The notes under the pieces were generated by a model. The model made no database searches. It was not told where the DNA came from and saw only the letters and a program-made list of their open reading frames with translations. 64,000 nt of DNA from JACPNO01 sp963825405 (GTDB taxonomy: Bacteria; Acidobacteriota; Terriglobia; Bryobacterales; Bryobacteraceae): contig CAWGTB010000016.1 of assembly GCA_963825405.1 (NCBI GenBank), positions 1 to 64,000 of the forward strand, given 5' to 3'. Positions within the stretch are counted from its first letter, which is position 1. Each line of letters begins with the position of its first letter. The position numbers were made by a program, and so were the translations under genes. Shown one piece after another: positions 53,483-62,762 of the stretch.

Positions 53483-54106
53483 TCATGCCTGCGCGGCAGC
53501 CGTGGATCGCAGGCGGTCGAGATAAGCTTGAGCCGCCAACCGGATGGCGGCGCCGTCGTGGAACAGCCACAGGCGCGTTGCGCACCAATCGACGCGAAAT
53601 TCCCTTTCGTGGCCGGCCAGCCCCTCCGGGCGAACTTCGAAGATGTCTTGCAGCAGCACGTGCAGCAGCTCATGAACGCAGGTGTTCACCGACACGAATG
53701 GAATCTGGTGGCCATGCGCGTACTCGAGCGCGATCATCGATATCTGATAGCCGTCGTAGCGGGTGGAAGCGCCGGGCAAACCCTGGCCCTTGGCCCACTT
53801 CATAGGAATCTTGTCCGTGATCACCAGGTTGATGGCGCCGCGCTCCAGCCCAATGAACACGGGCCGGTCACCGGGAGAACGCCGAACCTCGCCAGTCACT
53901 TGGCTGCCTTGCAATTGAATGCCGATTCGCTGGAAGTCTCGCACGGCCTCCGGCCAGATGCTCGAGGAGAAGCGGCGTACTTGGGCGGGCGTGCACTTGG
54001 CCCGGGAATCCATGACTCGATGAACCGGCACAACGAGCGGCTCCGTTGAGCTGCAGGGCGCCAATGCCGCCGCCCATGCGGTCGAGACGAACTCCCGCCG
54101 CGTCAT
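53483..54106 (-). CDS. Tat-exported HExxH protein (possible metallopeptidase)
   Basis: The start at ATG 54106 begins MTRREFVSTAWAAALAPCSS, a short twin-arginine signal with a possible lipobox Cys. It overlaps the beta-lactamase-family stop as ATGA. The 207-residue protein has NTCVHELLHVLLQD, an HExxH-type zinc motif, followed by HEREFRVDWCATRLWLFHDG, where Glu/Asp could be a third ligand. The fold is not recognised. Coupled translation with the serine hydrolase gene suggests a shared export-stage role such as cell-wall or peptide turnover. Confidence 0.6.
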   Translation of the reverse strand: MTRREFVSTAWAAALAPCSSTEPLVVPVHRVMDSRAKCTPAQVRRFSSSIWPEAVRDFQRIGIQLQGSQVTGEVRRSPGDRPVFIGLERGAINLVITDKIPMKWAKGQGLPGASTRYDGYQISMIALEYAHGHQIPFVSVNTCVHELLHVLLQDIFEVRPEGLAGHEREFRVDWCATRLWLFHDGAAIRLAAQAYLDRLRSTAAAQA

Positions 54107-55290
54107 TTCGGCGCCGGCTTGCGTAAGGGACGTTCGTTGTAAGGCGTATAGCCTTCCCATTCGATCGGCGTGAACGTGTTCCTTAGCAGGGTCTCCAGCA
54201 GTTCTTTGAAGATGCCTTCGGTATTGGAGCTGTTGCTCATGATGACGATGCCGTCTTGAGGCTGGTCGAAAACTGCGGTGTAATTTTGCACTCCGTCATC
54301 GTGGCCCTCTTTGAAAAACACTTTGCCGTACGGACTCCAGTAGAGGCCCCAGCCCAGACCGTAGCTGAGACGGATGGCTTGGTTCGCCTCGCTGGTCGCC
54401 GGCGCCATCGTCGGGAATTGATACCTGGAGAAAATCTGTATTTGCGGGCTCAGCATTAGCTCGCGCGTTGATTTCCGCAGTCCCCGGCTCTCGATCACGG
54501 CCTGCATGAATCGCGTGAAATCGCGTAGCGTGGTCTGCATGGAACCAGCCGCATTCGCCTTGGTTCGCTGCGCATGGCCGAGCGATCGCTGCCATTCGTC
54601 ATAGCGGAGAGCGTAATTGTCTTTGAAGCGCGCTTCCGAGAGCATGCTGGTGCGCGTCATCCCTAACGGCTGGAAAATGCGATCCCGCATCAATTCCTCC
54701 AGCGGCTTTGTGGTAACGGTTTCGACGACCAACTGCAACAGCAGGATGCCTTCGCCGGAATAAGCGTACCGCGACCCTGGCTCGAAATTGATATTCAGCT
54801 TCTTATCGTCATTGATCCAGCGGAAGTTGGGAAAGCCGCTGGTATGGCTCAGCAGCATTCTCGCCGTGATCTTCCGGTAGCGCGCGTCGCCGGCTAAGTC
54901 CTCATACGCCGGGTATTCGGGAAGCGGTTTGGGCAGATAATTTTGGACGGGCTTGTCGAGATCGAGCAGGCCATCGTCGACAAGCTGCATCACCAGATAA
55001 GCGAAAGTCGATTTAGTGAAAGAAGCCGCAGACAAAACAGAATCTTCGGTGAGCGGCAGCTTCTTCTCGACGTCGCGATATCCATAAGCGCGGGAAAACG
55101 CCACTTGCCCGTGGTTGAAAATGGAAATCGCAATGCCCGTCACCTCGGCGGCGCGCATCAGCCGCGAAACTGTTTTATCGATTTCTTCGGGCGAGATTGT
55201 AGTGCCGTCCAGGCGCTTGACATGCGGCTGTTCCGCGTCAACCAGCAGAGTGAATGTTGCGATGGTGGCGACGAGAATTCCGGTTGTCAT
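54103..55290 (-). CDS. Exported class C beta-lactamase-family serine hydrolase
   Basis: The start at ATG 55290 gives a signal peptide (GILVATIATFTLLVDA) and a 395-residue protein. The catalytic S90-F-T-K93 (SAASFTKSTF) is followed by SRYAYSGEGILLLQLVVE (Tyr motif) and FFKEGHDDGVQNYTAVFD in place of the KTG box. This matches the EstB/PBP4-like serine hydrolase group more than true antibiotic-cleaving enzymes. It may act on cell-wall peptides or esters in the periplasm. It heads a two-gene operon with the HExxH protein and diverges from the GNAT gene. Confidence 0.8.
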   Translation of the reverse strand: MTTGILVATIATFTLLVDAEQPHVKRLDGTTISPEEIDKTVSRLMRAAEVTGIAISIFNHGQVAFSRAYGYRDVEKKLPLTEDSVLSAASFTKSTFAYLVMQLVDDGLLDLDKPVQNYLPKPLPEYPAYEDLAGDARYRKITARMLLSHTSGFPNFRWINDDKKLNINFEPGSRYAYSGEGILLLQLVVETVTTKPLEELMRDRIFQPLGMTRTSMLSEARFKDNYALRYDEWQRSLGHAQRTKANAAGSMQTTLRDFTRFMQAVIESRGLRKSTRELMLSPQIQIFSRYQFPTMAPATSEANQAIRLSYGLGWGLYWSPYGKVFFKEGHDDGVQNYTAVFDQPQDGIVIMSNSSNTEGIFKELLETLLRNTFTPIEWEGYTPYNERPLRKPAPK

Positions 55291-55342
55291 GCGTTGGCCC
55301 TTAACGGAGTATATTTGAGGGTTCGATCCTGGAGTTTCGACC

Positions 55343-56221
55343 ATGTCTAGCCCCGTATCCCTTTCAAGCGTTCACATTCGCCGCGCGGCGCCTGCCGACG
55401 CCGATATTTGCGGCCACATTTGCTACGAGGCCTTCGCTGCCATTTCCCGCCAGCACAATTTCCCCAACGATTTTCCGGCGCCCGAAGCCGGCATTGGTCT
55501 TATGCGGATGCTCTTTTCCCATACGGGTTTCTACTGCGTGGTCGCGGAATCCGATGGGCGCATTGTGGGCAGCAACTGCATGGATGAGCGCTCGACTGTG
55601 GCGGGGATCGGGCCAATCACGGTCGCCCCCGATGCTCAAAACCGGAGCGTTGGGCAAATCCTGATGCATGCCGTGTTAGACCGGGCACGGGAACGGGCTT
55701 TTCCGGGAATACGCTTGCTGCAGGCCGCCTATCACAGCCGGTCGCTATCGCTCTACACCAAGCTGGGCTTCGATTCGCGCGAGCCGATCTCCGTAATGCA
55801 GGGATCGCCGATAAAGCGGGCCATTGAGGGCTGTGCCGTGCGTCCCGCCAGAGATAGCGACTTGGATGCGGCGAACCACGTGTGCGAACGCGTGCACGGC
55901 CATAGCCGCTCGGGCGAACTGCGCGACGCTATTGGTCAAGGGACGGCACTGGTTGTCGAGCGGCATGGCCGCGTCACTGGTTACGCTTCGGAACTTGCGC
56001 ACTACGGGCACGCCGTCGCCGAGTCCAATCTGGACCTCCAGGCTTTACTTTCGGCGGCGGAGCGTTTTGGCGGAACCGGCATCCTTGTTCCTACGCGCAA
56101 CGCGGAACTTTTCCGCTGGTGCCTGGCGAACGGACTGCGGGTGGTACAGCCGATGACCCTCATGACCATCGGACTCTACAATGAGCCCGCCGGAGCCTAT
56201 ATGCCCTCCATTTTGTACTGA
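55343..56221 (+). CDS. Tandem GNAT N-acetyltransferase
   Basis: A 292-residue protein with two GNAT folds. The first begins VHIRRAAPADADICGHICYE and has GPITVAPDAQNRSVGQILM, the acetyl-CoA loop (QxxGxG-like, here QNRSVGQIL). The second half begins CAVRPARDSDLDAANHVCER with GRVTGYASELAHYGHAVAES. The second domain lacks a clear acetyl-CoA loop and may be regulatory. Substrate unknown. Confidence 0.75.
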   Translation: MSSPVSLSSVHIRRAAPADADICGHICYEAFAAISRQHNFPNDFPAPEAGIGLMRMLFSHTGFYCVVAESDGRIVGSNCMDERSTVAGIGPITVAPDAQNRSVGQILMHAVLDRARERAFPGIRLLQAAYHSRSLSLYTKLGFDSREPISVMQGSPIKRAIEGCAVRPARDSDLDAANHVCERVHGHSRSGELRDAIGQGTALVVERHGRVTGYASELAHYGHAVAESNLDLQALLSAAERFGGTGILVPTRNAELFRWCLANGLRVVQPMTLMTIGLYNEPAGAYMPSILY

Positions 56222-56223
56222 TT

Positions 56224-56442
56224 CTAGAAGCCCCCGCCGCTCTCCTTAGTCTCGGGCTTTTCCGGCTCAGGTGGCAGCACCAGCCGGGAAACAGTTTTGT
56301 CGATCACATCCGGCGTGATCGTGCTGCCGTCGCGATGGTCCACGGCCGCCTGCTGCGCGGCGAGCAACTTGGCTAGTGCCGCGATCGTAGTAACCAAGGT
56401 TTGATTCTTAGCAGTACGTCCCCAAAAGATACCCGCAGCCAA
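56224..56442 (-). pseudogene. Chimeric gene remnant (serine-hydrolase N-terminus joined to M28 C-terminus)
   Basis: A 72-residue frame. Residues about 15-54 (LVTTIAALAKLLAAQQAAVD, then DGSTITPDVIDKTVSRLV) match the N-terminus of the nearby class C serine hydrolase (LVATIATFTLL, DGTTISPEEIDKTVSRLM). The last 18 residues (PPEPEKPETKESGGGF) match the very C-terminus of the M28 peptidase at 57588 (PPEPEKPETKETGGTF). No catalytic part of either is present. It looks like the scar of an internal deletion or recombination, though a small expressed protein cannot be excluded. Confidence 0.6.
56231..56280. repeat. Direct repeat, left copy
   Basis: This 50-base segment matches 57595-57644 at 43 of 50 positions, including an uninterrupted run TCTCGGGCTTTTCCGGCTC. 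Both copies encode the same C-terminal tail of an M28 peptidase on the minus strand. They bracket the SIR2-domain gene. Confidence 0.7.
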
Positions 56443-56452
56443 TGACCCGTGG

Positions 56453-57535
56453 CTACTGGGCAGCAGGCTTCGGCTCTCCGAGAACAGATGCTATTTGAGA
56501 AAATTCGTGGAACCTGGAGCCATAATCCCTTAAGAAGATGGAACTCATACGCGTTCTGAATTCCTTATGGCCACCATGATCTTGCTCGTTGCAGGGATTG
56601 ATCACTTCAATTTCAACGTCCTGTCGCGTTCCGACGGTTGATCTCAGAAGCCAGCTGGTGTAGAAGTCTGTCGGAGCAGCCGAGAACCCAATCACAACAA
56701 CCCTGGAGGCATCCATCAGCCGATCCTTCGCCAAGCCCCACGCGGATCGGATAACAGGGTCCTCCGTAATCGGTTTGCGTAGAAGTGGTGGGATGATTAC
56801 CGGGTTCATAACGCTTCCGCACTGCCAGCAGGTTGCTTTTTCGTCGCCCGAATTCCACTCGAGACATAGTTGAGGATGCACGAAAACAGTGATCGTCCCG
56901 CTCGCCTGGCATTTGCTGTTGCCGCACCGAAACCAATTCAAGGAACCGTGCAGCTTTAGAAACAGCCCTTCACCCTGAATGACGGGTGACAAAACATCTT
57001 CTGATGAGACGGGAACGCGGTGGAGGAAGTTACCGTACTGACGGCGGACCTTTCCTTGGTCAATGAACTCCTGGTCCAGTAACAAATCCCAATTAAATGT
57101 CACTATGGAATCGTCAACAGAAAGCCGCTCTGCAAGCAGATGGTAATACTGGCCACGAGCCCCTCGCGTACAGAGGCCCAGAACACGTCGGATATAACGA
57201 ACCAGGGCGTTCCTCAGGAGTAATAGGTGGGCACCGTCGTCGCTCTCTGGGTTGTGGAATTCCCGTTCCACCTCCAGTCCGGTGAATACTTCCTCAAGAT
57301 CGAGAGTCTTCCAGCGGCCTTCACCGAATACGTCAGTCCAGAGCTTCGTGGTCTGGACATGGGCAATGATATCTCTGAGATCCTGTTCCGCGTGCGCGTA
57401 TCCGAGGTCATGCAACAGCGCGCCGTCGAAGAAACCGTTAGTCAAGGGCGGCCGGTGCGGTCGCGCCTCCGGATAGCGCTCAACCAGGGACTCTCCATGA
57501 GAAGCACCCGCGCCAATGATATATACGGTATTCAC
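56453..57535 (-). CDS. SIR2-like domain protein with zinc ribbon
   Basis: A 360-residue soluble protein. YIIGAGASHGESL opens the NAD-type Rossmann core, SIVTFNWDLLLDQEFIDQG is the TxNxD motif of SIR2-like domains, and GEGLFLKLHGSLNWFRCGNS carries the conserved histidine. A zinc ribbon follows (CGNSKC and CWQCGSV), then PPLLRKPITEDPV and VVVIGFSAAPTDFYTSWLL, the standard C-terminal strand-helix. In prokaryotes such domains are often NAD-degrading effectors in anti-phage systems or are deacetylase-like. No partner gene (TIR, STAND ATPase, HerA, Argonaute) is adjacent. It sits between two copies of a duplicated gene end, suggesting recent insertion. Confidence 0.75.
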   Translation of the reverse strand: MNTVYIIGAGASHGESLVERYPEARPHRPPLTNGFFDGALLHDLGYAHAEQDLRDIIAHVQTTKLWTDVFGEGRWKTLDLEEVFTGLEVEREFHNPESDDGAHLLLLRNALVRYIRRVLGLCTRGARGQYYHLLAERLSVDDSIVTFNWDLLLDQEFIDQGKVRRQYGNFLHRVPVSSEDVLSPVIQGEGLFLKLHGSLNWFRCGNSKCQASGTITVFVHPQLCLEWNSGDEKATCWQCGSVMNPVIIPPLLRKPITEDPVIRSAWGLAKDRLMDASRVVVIGFSAAPTDFYTSWLLRSTVGTRQDVEIEVINPCNEQDHGGHKEFRTRMSSIFLRDYGSRFHEFSQIASVLGEPKPAAQ

Positions 57536-57587
57536 GTCCAGAATTGTTGCTTCGCTCGCCCTTCTGTTCCACCAACTTGCTTAGCTA

Positions 57588-59179
57588 TTAAAACGTCCCG
57601 CCGGTCTCCTTGGTCTCGGGCTTTTCCGGCTCGGGCGGCGGCACTCTGGGCAGCATCTCTTTGCGCATCGCAGTGTGATACACGAACGACGCCATGATGG
57701 CCGATGCCTGCATCAGGTCGCCGCGCTGCACGCGATCGTACAGGTCCATGTTCGAGTGATGTGTCCGCGTGCCGTATTCGAGCGGGTCCTGCATGAACGA
57801 GAATCCTGGCAGCCCAACCACAGCGAACGAGGTGTGATCGGTGCCGGTGGGGCGCTTGAATCGCGCCGAGCGTCAATCCACCCACCGTCGCCGCACCCAG
57901 ATCGTGGAACGGCGCGAGCCAGGCCTCGAAAATCGGCTTCAACATATCGTTGCCGCCGACGCTGATGCCGCGGAATTTTCCGCTGCCGCCGTCGTCGTTG
58001 TAATACGCGCTCAAGCGCGGAATATTCCGAACCCATCACCATCGTTTTCTGGTCGGCAAAGTGCTCCTTCACGTACGCCTGCGATCCCAGCAAACCTTCT
58101 TCCTCGCCGCTCCACAGCGCGATTCGCACCGTGCGGTCCATCTTGATGTTGAGCGATTTCAGAATGCGCACGGCTTCAATTGCGACCGAGCTTCCAGTGG
58201 CGTTGTCGGTGGCGCCGTCGCCGCCGTGCCATGAATCCAGATGCGCGCCCAGCATGACGATTTCATTCTTCTTAGAGCCGCCTTCAATCTCGCCGATCAC
58301 GTTGAACGAATCCACGGGCGCGTCGATAAATCGGGCTTCGATTTCGAATTCCAGCTTCACCGGAATCTTGTGATCCAGCAGGCGTAGGATGCGGTTGTAG
58401 TGCTCGGGCGTGATCGCCACAGTCGGCAGCGGCACCAGCTCACCGGATTTGTACGATCCTCCGGATGACGCGAAAACCGTGCCGCCATCGCCGTTGTAGC
58501 CGTGCTGCAGGATCAGCAGCGCGCCTTCGTCTTTTAGGAATTGCGCCACTTTCTTAGCGAACTTCTCGGCTTCCTCGCGATTCACCGGAGGCCCGGTGGG
58601 CGTGGGCATTCCGGTTGAAAGCCGCGATGGATCCGGCGTCAACATTCGCGCGGCCAACTCGGCGTCGGTGAGACGGCGCGCCAGCGGATCGGTGACCATC
58701 GCCACGTCCTTCGCCGGCATGGTCAGCACGATCTTGCCTTTCAGCTTTCCCTTGAATTTTTCGAGATCGGCATCGGTGCGCAGCACAGCCAGCACCGGCT
58801 CACCGGTCATACGGCCGCTGGTTCCGGGCGTCCACGCCAGCGGAAACCCGATGAGCGGCGCATACTTCGGCTCGAGCATGTTGGCGGCAAAGCGCGTGTA
58901 TTCCCAACTTCGCCCGAACGGTCCCCATTTCTCCTGCTTGACGTTGGTGAGCCCGTATTCCTGGAGGCGCTTCACCGCCCAGTCGGCTGCGGCGCGAAAG
59001 CCTGGAGAATTGGTAAGCCGCGGCCCGTAGACGTCGGTCAGATAGAACAGATGCTCCATGGCCTTCGAGTTTTCGAAAGCCTCGGACTTGATGCGATGAA
59101 CCACGGCCAGATCGACCGGCTCTTCGGCTGGGGCGGCGAGCGAGACGAACAGCAGCACGGCAAGGAATTTCGAGACCAT
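57588..59179 (-). CDS. Exported M28 zinc peptidase (two frameshifts)
   Basis: The start at ATG 59179 begins VSKFLAVLLFVSLAAPAEE, a signal peptide. The protein shows an N-terminal LFYLTDVYGPRLTNSPGFRA, a PA domain (about 130-260) and the M28 core: VMLGAHLDSWHGGDGATDNA, LWSGEEEGLLGSQAYVKEHF, then after a shift near 58025 SAYYNDDGGSGKFRGISV and, after another near 57855, FAVVGLPGFSFMQDPLEYGT. Removing one base at each site gives about 529 residues. The final RVPPPEPEKPETKETGGTF tail is duplicated at 56224. It is probably a periplasmic aminopeptidase or carboxypeptidase Q-like enzyme. Confidence 0.8.
57595..57644. repeat. Direct repeat, right copy
   Basis: The counterpart of 56231-56280, matching it at 43 of 50 positions. 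It is the 3' end of the M28 peptidase gene. Together the pair flanks about 1.3 kb containing the SIR2-domain gene and the serine-hydrolase-like fragment. Confidence 0.7.
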
Positions 59180-59336
59180 AATGCCCAGAGCATATCGCAA
59201 CCGGAAGCTCGCGGCCAACCGCTTCAATCCGTTACAATTAGGAAGGTCCACGTCGATCGAGCCCAGTATTTGAAACCCAAGGGTCTGCGTGGTTATCTAA
59301 TCTGATGTGGGCGGGCCAATCGTCCGATAATCATTG

Positions 59337-60186
59337 ATGCGCAAAGCCTTACTCTTCGGGTTTCTGGCAGTTTCGCTGTGTGCAGCAGAGTCCCCTTTGG
59401 ACCGCGCCAGTCTGCTCTACTCTCGCGCCGATTACAAGGCGTCGCTTGAAGCTCTCGCGCGCAGTCACGGAGGATTCGGCTGCACTGCATGCGCTCACAG
59501 GGCAGAATTATTTCATGCTGGGCGAGCAAAAGCGGGCTACCGATGCGTTCCAGAAAGCCGTGCGCGAGGATCCTGGCAACTCCAACTATTACCTGTGGTT
59601 GGGACGATCCTACGGACGGCGCGCGGAAATGAGTAACCCATTTTCCGCCATGGGCTATGCCTCCAAAGCCCGGCAGAATTTCGAAAAGGCGTTAGAGCTC
59701 GATCCCAAGAATTCCGAGGCGATCAACGATCTGTTCGAGTACTATCTGGAAGCTCCCGGGGTTCTAGGCGGCGGCTTAAATAAGGCGGCGAACATTGCCG
59801 ACCGCATCGATAAGCTGGATCCTATCGAGGGTCACTACGCGCAGGCGCGCCTGGCGGAGAAGCAAAAAGAATTCCACAGCGCGGAGCAGCACCTGCGGAG
59901 GGCCGTCGATCTGGCGCCGCGCGAGATCGGCCGTTTCGTCGATCTGGCCAAGTTTCTGGCGAACCAGGGCCGCTTTGACGAAAGCGATGCCGTGTTCGCT
60001 TCCGCCGAGCGCATCAACCCCAATTCACCCAAGCTTTTATTCGCGCGTGCCTCGTCTTATATCCATCACCGCCGCAAACTCGACACCGCGCGCGATCTGC
60101 TCAAGCGCTATCTGGCGGCCAGCCTGACCCCCGACGACCCGCCCCGTTCCGAAGCTCAAAAGTTGCTCACTCAGGTGGGCGGTTAA
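59337..60186 (+). CDS. Exported TPR protein (frameshift near start)
   Basis: ATG 59337 gives a signal peptide (RKALLFGFLAVSLCAAE) and DRASLLYSRADYKASLEALA. A one-base insertion near 59465 moves the frame, which continues VTEDSAALHALTGQNYFMLG. TPR units then follow: EQKRATDAFQKAVREDPGNS, YASKARQNFEKALELDPKNS, FHSAEQHLRRAVDLAPREIG and RFDESDAVFASAERINPNSP. The corrected length is about 282 residues. It probably binds other proteins in the periplasm. The MacB-type permease gene begins 2 bp later, so the two, with the TolC-like gene, form an operon. Confidence 0.75.
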
Positions 60187-60188
60187 GG

Positions 60189-61397
60189 ATGCTCTTCGGC
60201 GAAGCGCTGAGCTTCAGCGTCCAATCGCTGCGTTCCAATCCCGTTCGTTCGTTCCTTACCGGCCTGGGCATGGTGATCGGCAATGCTTCGGTGATTCTGG
60301 TGGTGACGATTTCGCTCACCAGCCGTGAATATGTCATCGAGCAGATCGAAGCCGTGGGCTCCAACATCGTCTGGGCCCAGTACGAAGTGGGTAACCAAAC
60401 CTCAGTCGCCCAGGCCGATTCCGATTACATCAAGGGCGCCGACGTCGAAGCCGTACGCCAGGAACTCAGCAGCCGCATCGTGGCGGCGACCGGAGTCATG
60501 GCCACTTTCGACAAAATGCTGATCGATGGCAAGGAGCAGGACATCGCCGTCAACGGCTGCGACGAGTACTACCAGTCGGTGCGCAACCTGATGATTCTGG
60601 CAGGGCGCTTCCTCGATCCAAGCGACATTCAACTACGGCAGAAAGTTGCCCTGCTCACCGAAAAGCTGGCTCAGCGCCTGTTCGGAGGCCAACAGGCCGC
60701 GATCGGCAACGTCATCAAGATTCACGGCTTGCAGTTCACTGTCGTCGGCACGTTTCGCGAACGCGTGGAAACTTTCGGCCAGTCCGAGTTGGGGAAGGAA
60801 ACCGTGCTCATTCCCTCCACCGTGCTGCGGTATTTCACCAATGTGGAGCGCATCGATCCCCTGTACGTACAAGTGCGCTACCCGGCGGACGTGATTCCGG
60901 TTACCGACCGCGTGCGGGTCATTCTGGAAGGCCGGCACCGCGCCGGTACCAGGTACAACGTCGAAAACCTGCGCTCGATCCTGAGCGCCGCAAATAATAT
61001 CGCCACCATTCTGAGCCTGATGCTGGTGATGGTCTCGGCTATTGCGCTCGTGATCTCCGGCATCGGGATCATGAACATCATGCTGGTCACGGTGACCGAG
61101 CGTACGCGCGAAATCGGGCTGCGCATGGCAGTAGGCGCGTCGCGGCGGGATATTCTGCTGCAATTCCTCACCGAAGCCGTCCTCATCAGCCTGGCGGGCG
61201 GAATCATCGGAATCGCGGTGGGCTTGGCCGTGCCGCTCAGCGTGGAACTGTTTGTCCCGACCCTGCACCTCCCGATCTCGGTGACATCGGTCATCGTCGC
61301 CTTTTCCGTGTCTTGCCTGGTGGGGCTTATTTTCGGTATGCTGCCCGCCAATCGCGCCTCCAGCCTCAACCCCACCGAAGCCCTGCGCTACGAATAA
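60189..61397 (+). CDS. MacB/FtsX-type ABC permease (no fused ATPase)
   Basis: A 402-residue protein: one N-terminal helix (RSFLTGLGMVIGNASVILVV), a large periplasmic domain (about residues 45-270, MacB_PCD type) and three C-terminal helices. The last part has GIGIMNIMLVTVTERTREIG and LRMAVGASRRDILLQFLTEA, the FtsX signature, and ends PANRASSLNPTEALRYE. Such permeases transmit ATPase motion to the periplasm to drive lipoprotein, peptide or macrolide efflux. The partner ATPase and membrane-fusion protein are not adjacent downstream; a TolC-like gene is. Confidence 0.85.
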   Translation: MLFGEALSFSVQSLRSNPVRSFLTGLGMVIGNASVILVVTISLTSREYVIEQIEAVGSNIVWAQYEVGNQTSVAQADSDYIKGADVEAVRQELSSRIVAATGVMATFDKMLIDGKEQDIAVNGCDEYYQSVRNLMILAGRFLDPSDIQLRQKVALLTEKLAQRLFGGQQAAIGNVIKIHGLQFTVVGTFRERVETFGQSELGKETVLIPSTVLRYFTNVERIDPLYVQVRYPADVIPVTDRVRVILEGRHRAGTRYNVENLRSILSAANNIATILSLMLVMVSAIALVISGIGIMNIMLVTVTERTREIGLRMAVGASRRDILLQFLTEAVLISLAGGIIGIAVGLAVPLSVELFVPTLHLPISVTSVIVAFSVSCLVGLIFGMLPANRASSLNPTEALRYE

Positions 61398-61423
61398 TTG
61401 GCGCCCAATCTTACAATGGCTTC

Positions 61424-62711
61424 ATGCGAAGGCTTTCCACTTATTTGTCCACTTTGCTGTTGGCTACCGGCCTGCATGCGGAAGTACACACTCTCACGCT
61501 GAGCCAGGCCCTGGACCTCGCCCTCAAGCAGAATCCCGACCTGACCCTCACCCGCCTCGACGAACAGAAGGTAGTGCAAGGCGTCCAACTCGCCAAAGAT
61601 CCCTTTACGCCGCGAGTCACGGCCGGCAGCGGCCTGGCGTACGTGAGCGGCTTTCCCATTGAGCATCGAAGGCTCGGCGCCTTCCATCCTGCAGGCGCGC
61701 GCCACTGAATCGCTTTTCAATCGCCAGCAGACCTATCAGTTGGCGCAAGCCAGGGAGAATGCGCGCGGCGCCGGCATCGTTACATCGGCCAAGCGCGATG
61801 AGATCGCTTTCAGGACAGCTTCCCTGTATCTGGATGCGCAACGCGCCGCGCGCTTTTCCGAGATCGCCCGCAAGCAGATCGAGAGCATGGAGAAAGTCGC
61901 CCAAACCGTTCAGGGCCGCGTAAGCGAGGGCCATGAGCTGCCCATCGAATCCAAACGCGCCCTGCTGGCCGTGGCGCGCACGCGGCAACGCGCAATGCAG
62001 CTTGCCGACGATCAGGATTTCACCGAGCGTTCCCTCGCTCTAGTGCTGGGATTTGGCGCCGAAGACAACGTGCGACCCACGCCCGACGACTTAGCGGCGC
62101 CCGAGATGCCGAAGTCCGAGGAAGCAGCCATCGCCACCGCCGTGCAATCCAGCAAAGAGCTGCGGCGTTTGGAATCAGCTCTTCTGGCCAAGGGCCTGGA
62201 GGTCCGTGCGCAAAGAGCCGTGCGGCTGCCCCGCGTCGACCTGGTGGCGCAGTACGGCCTGTTCGCCAAGTACTCTCGTTTCCAAGACTACTTCCACACC
62301 TTCAGCCGGAACAACGGCGAGCTTGGCGTATCCATACAGATTCCCCTGCTCGCCGGACCGGCGATAGGAGCGCTCTCGGCCCAGGCGGAAGGCGATGCCG
62401 CCCGCCTCCGCACTGAAATGAACGTCGCCCGCAACCGCATCACGCTCGAAACGCGCCAAGCCTACCAGTCTCTGCATCGCGCGGAGACGGCGCGGGAAGT
62501 CGCCCGGCTCGATCTGGACGTGATCCGCGAGCAGCTTTCTATCGTGCTCGCTCAACTGGGCGAAGGCCGGACTTCGCTGCGCCAGGTGGAAGAGGTCCGC
62601 ATCGCCGAAAATGAGAAGTGGATTGCGTTCTACGACGCCGAATACGCCACCCAGCGCGCCCGCTGGGACGTCCTTCGTCAGACCGGAACCTTGGTAGCGG
62701 CTCTGCGCTAG
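61424..62711 (+). CDS. TolC-family outer-membrane efflux protein (one frameshift)
   Basis: ATG 61424 gives a signal peptide (STYLSTLLLATGLHAEV) and TLSQALDLALKQNPDLTLTR, the usual opening of the OEP family. An inserted base near 61675 separates YVSGFP from SIEGSAPSILQARATESLFN. The rest follows the alpha-barrel pattern: EIAFRTASLYLDAQRAARFS, LGVSIQIPLLAGPAIGALSA and ITLETRQAYQSLHRAETARE. Corrected length is about 428 residues. It should form the outer-membrane duct for the MacB-type pump 26 bp upstream. Confidence 0.8.
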
Positions 62712-62762
62712 GAGGCGGAACTTTCCTGGGCCGTTGTTCGTAGACGAGAAGGAGGAGTCACC

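Noticed and set aside
55310..55345. GGTTCGATCC resembling a tRNA T-loop
   Set aside because: The flanking bases do not pair as a T-stem, and no acceptor or anticodon arm can be built.
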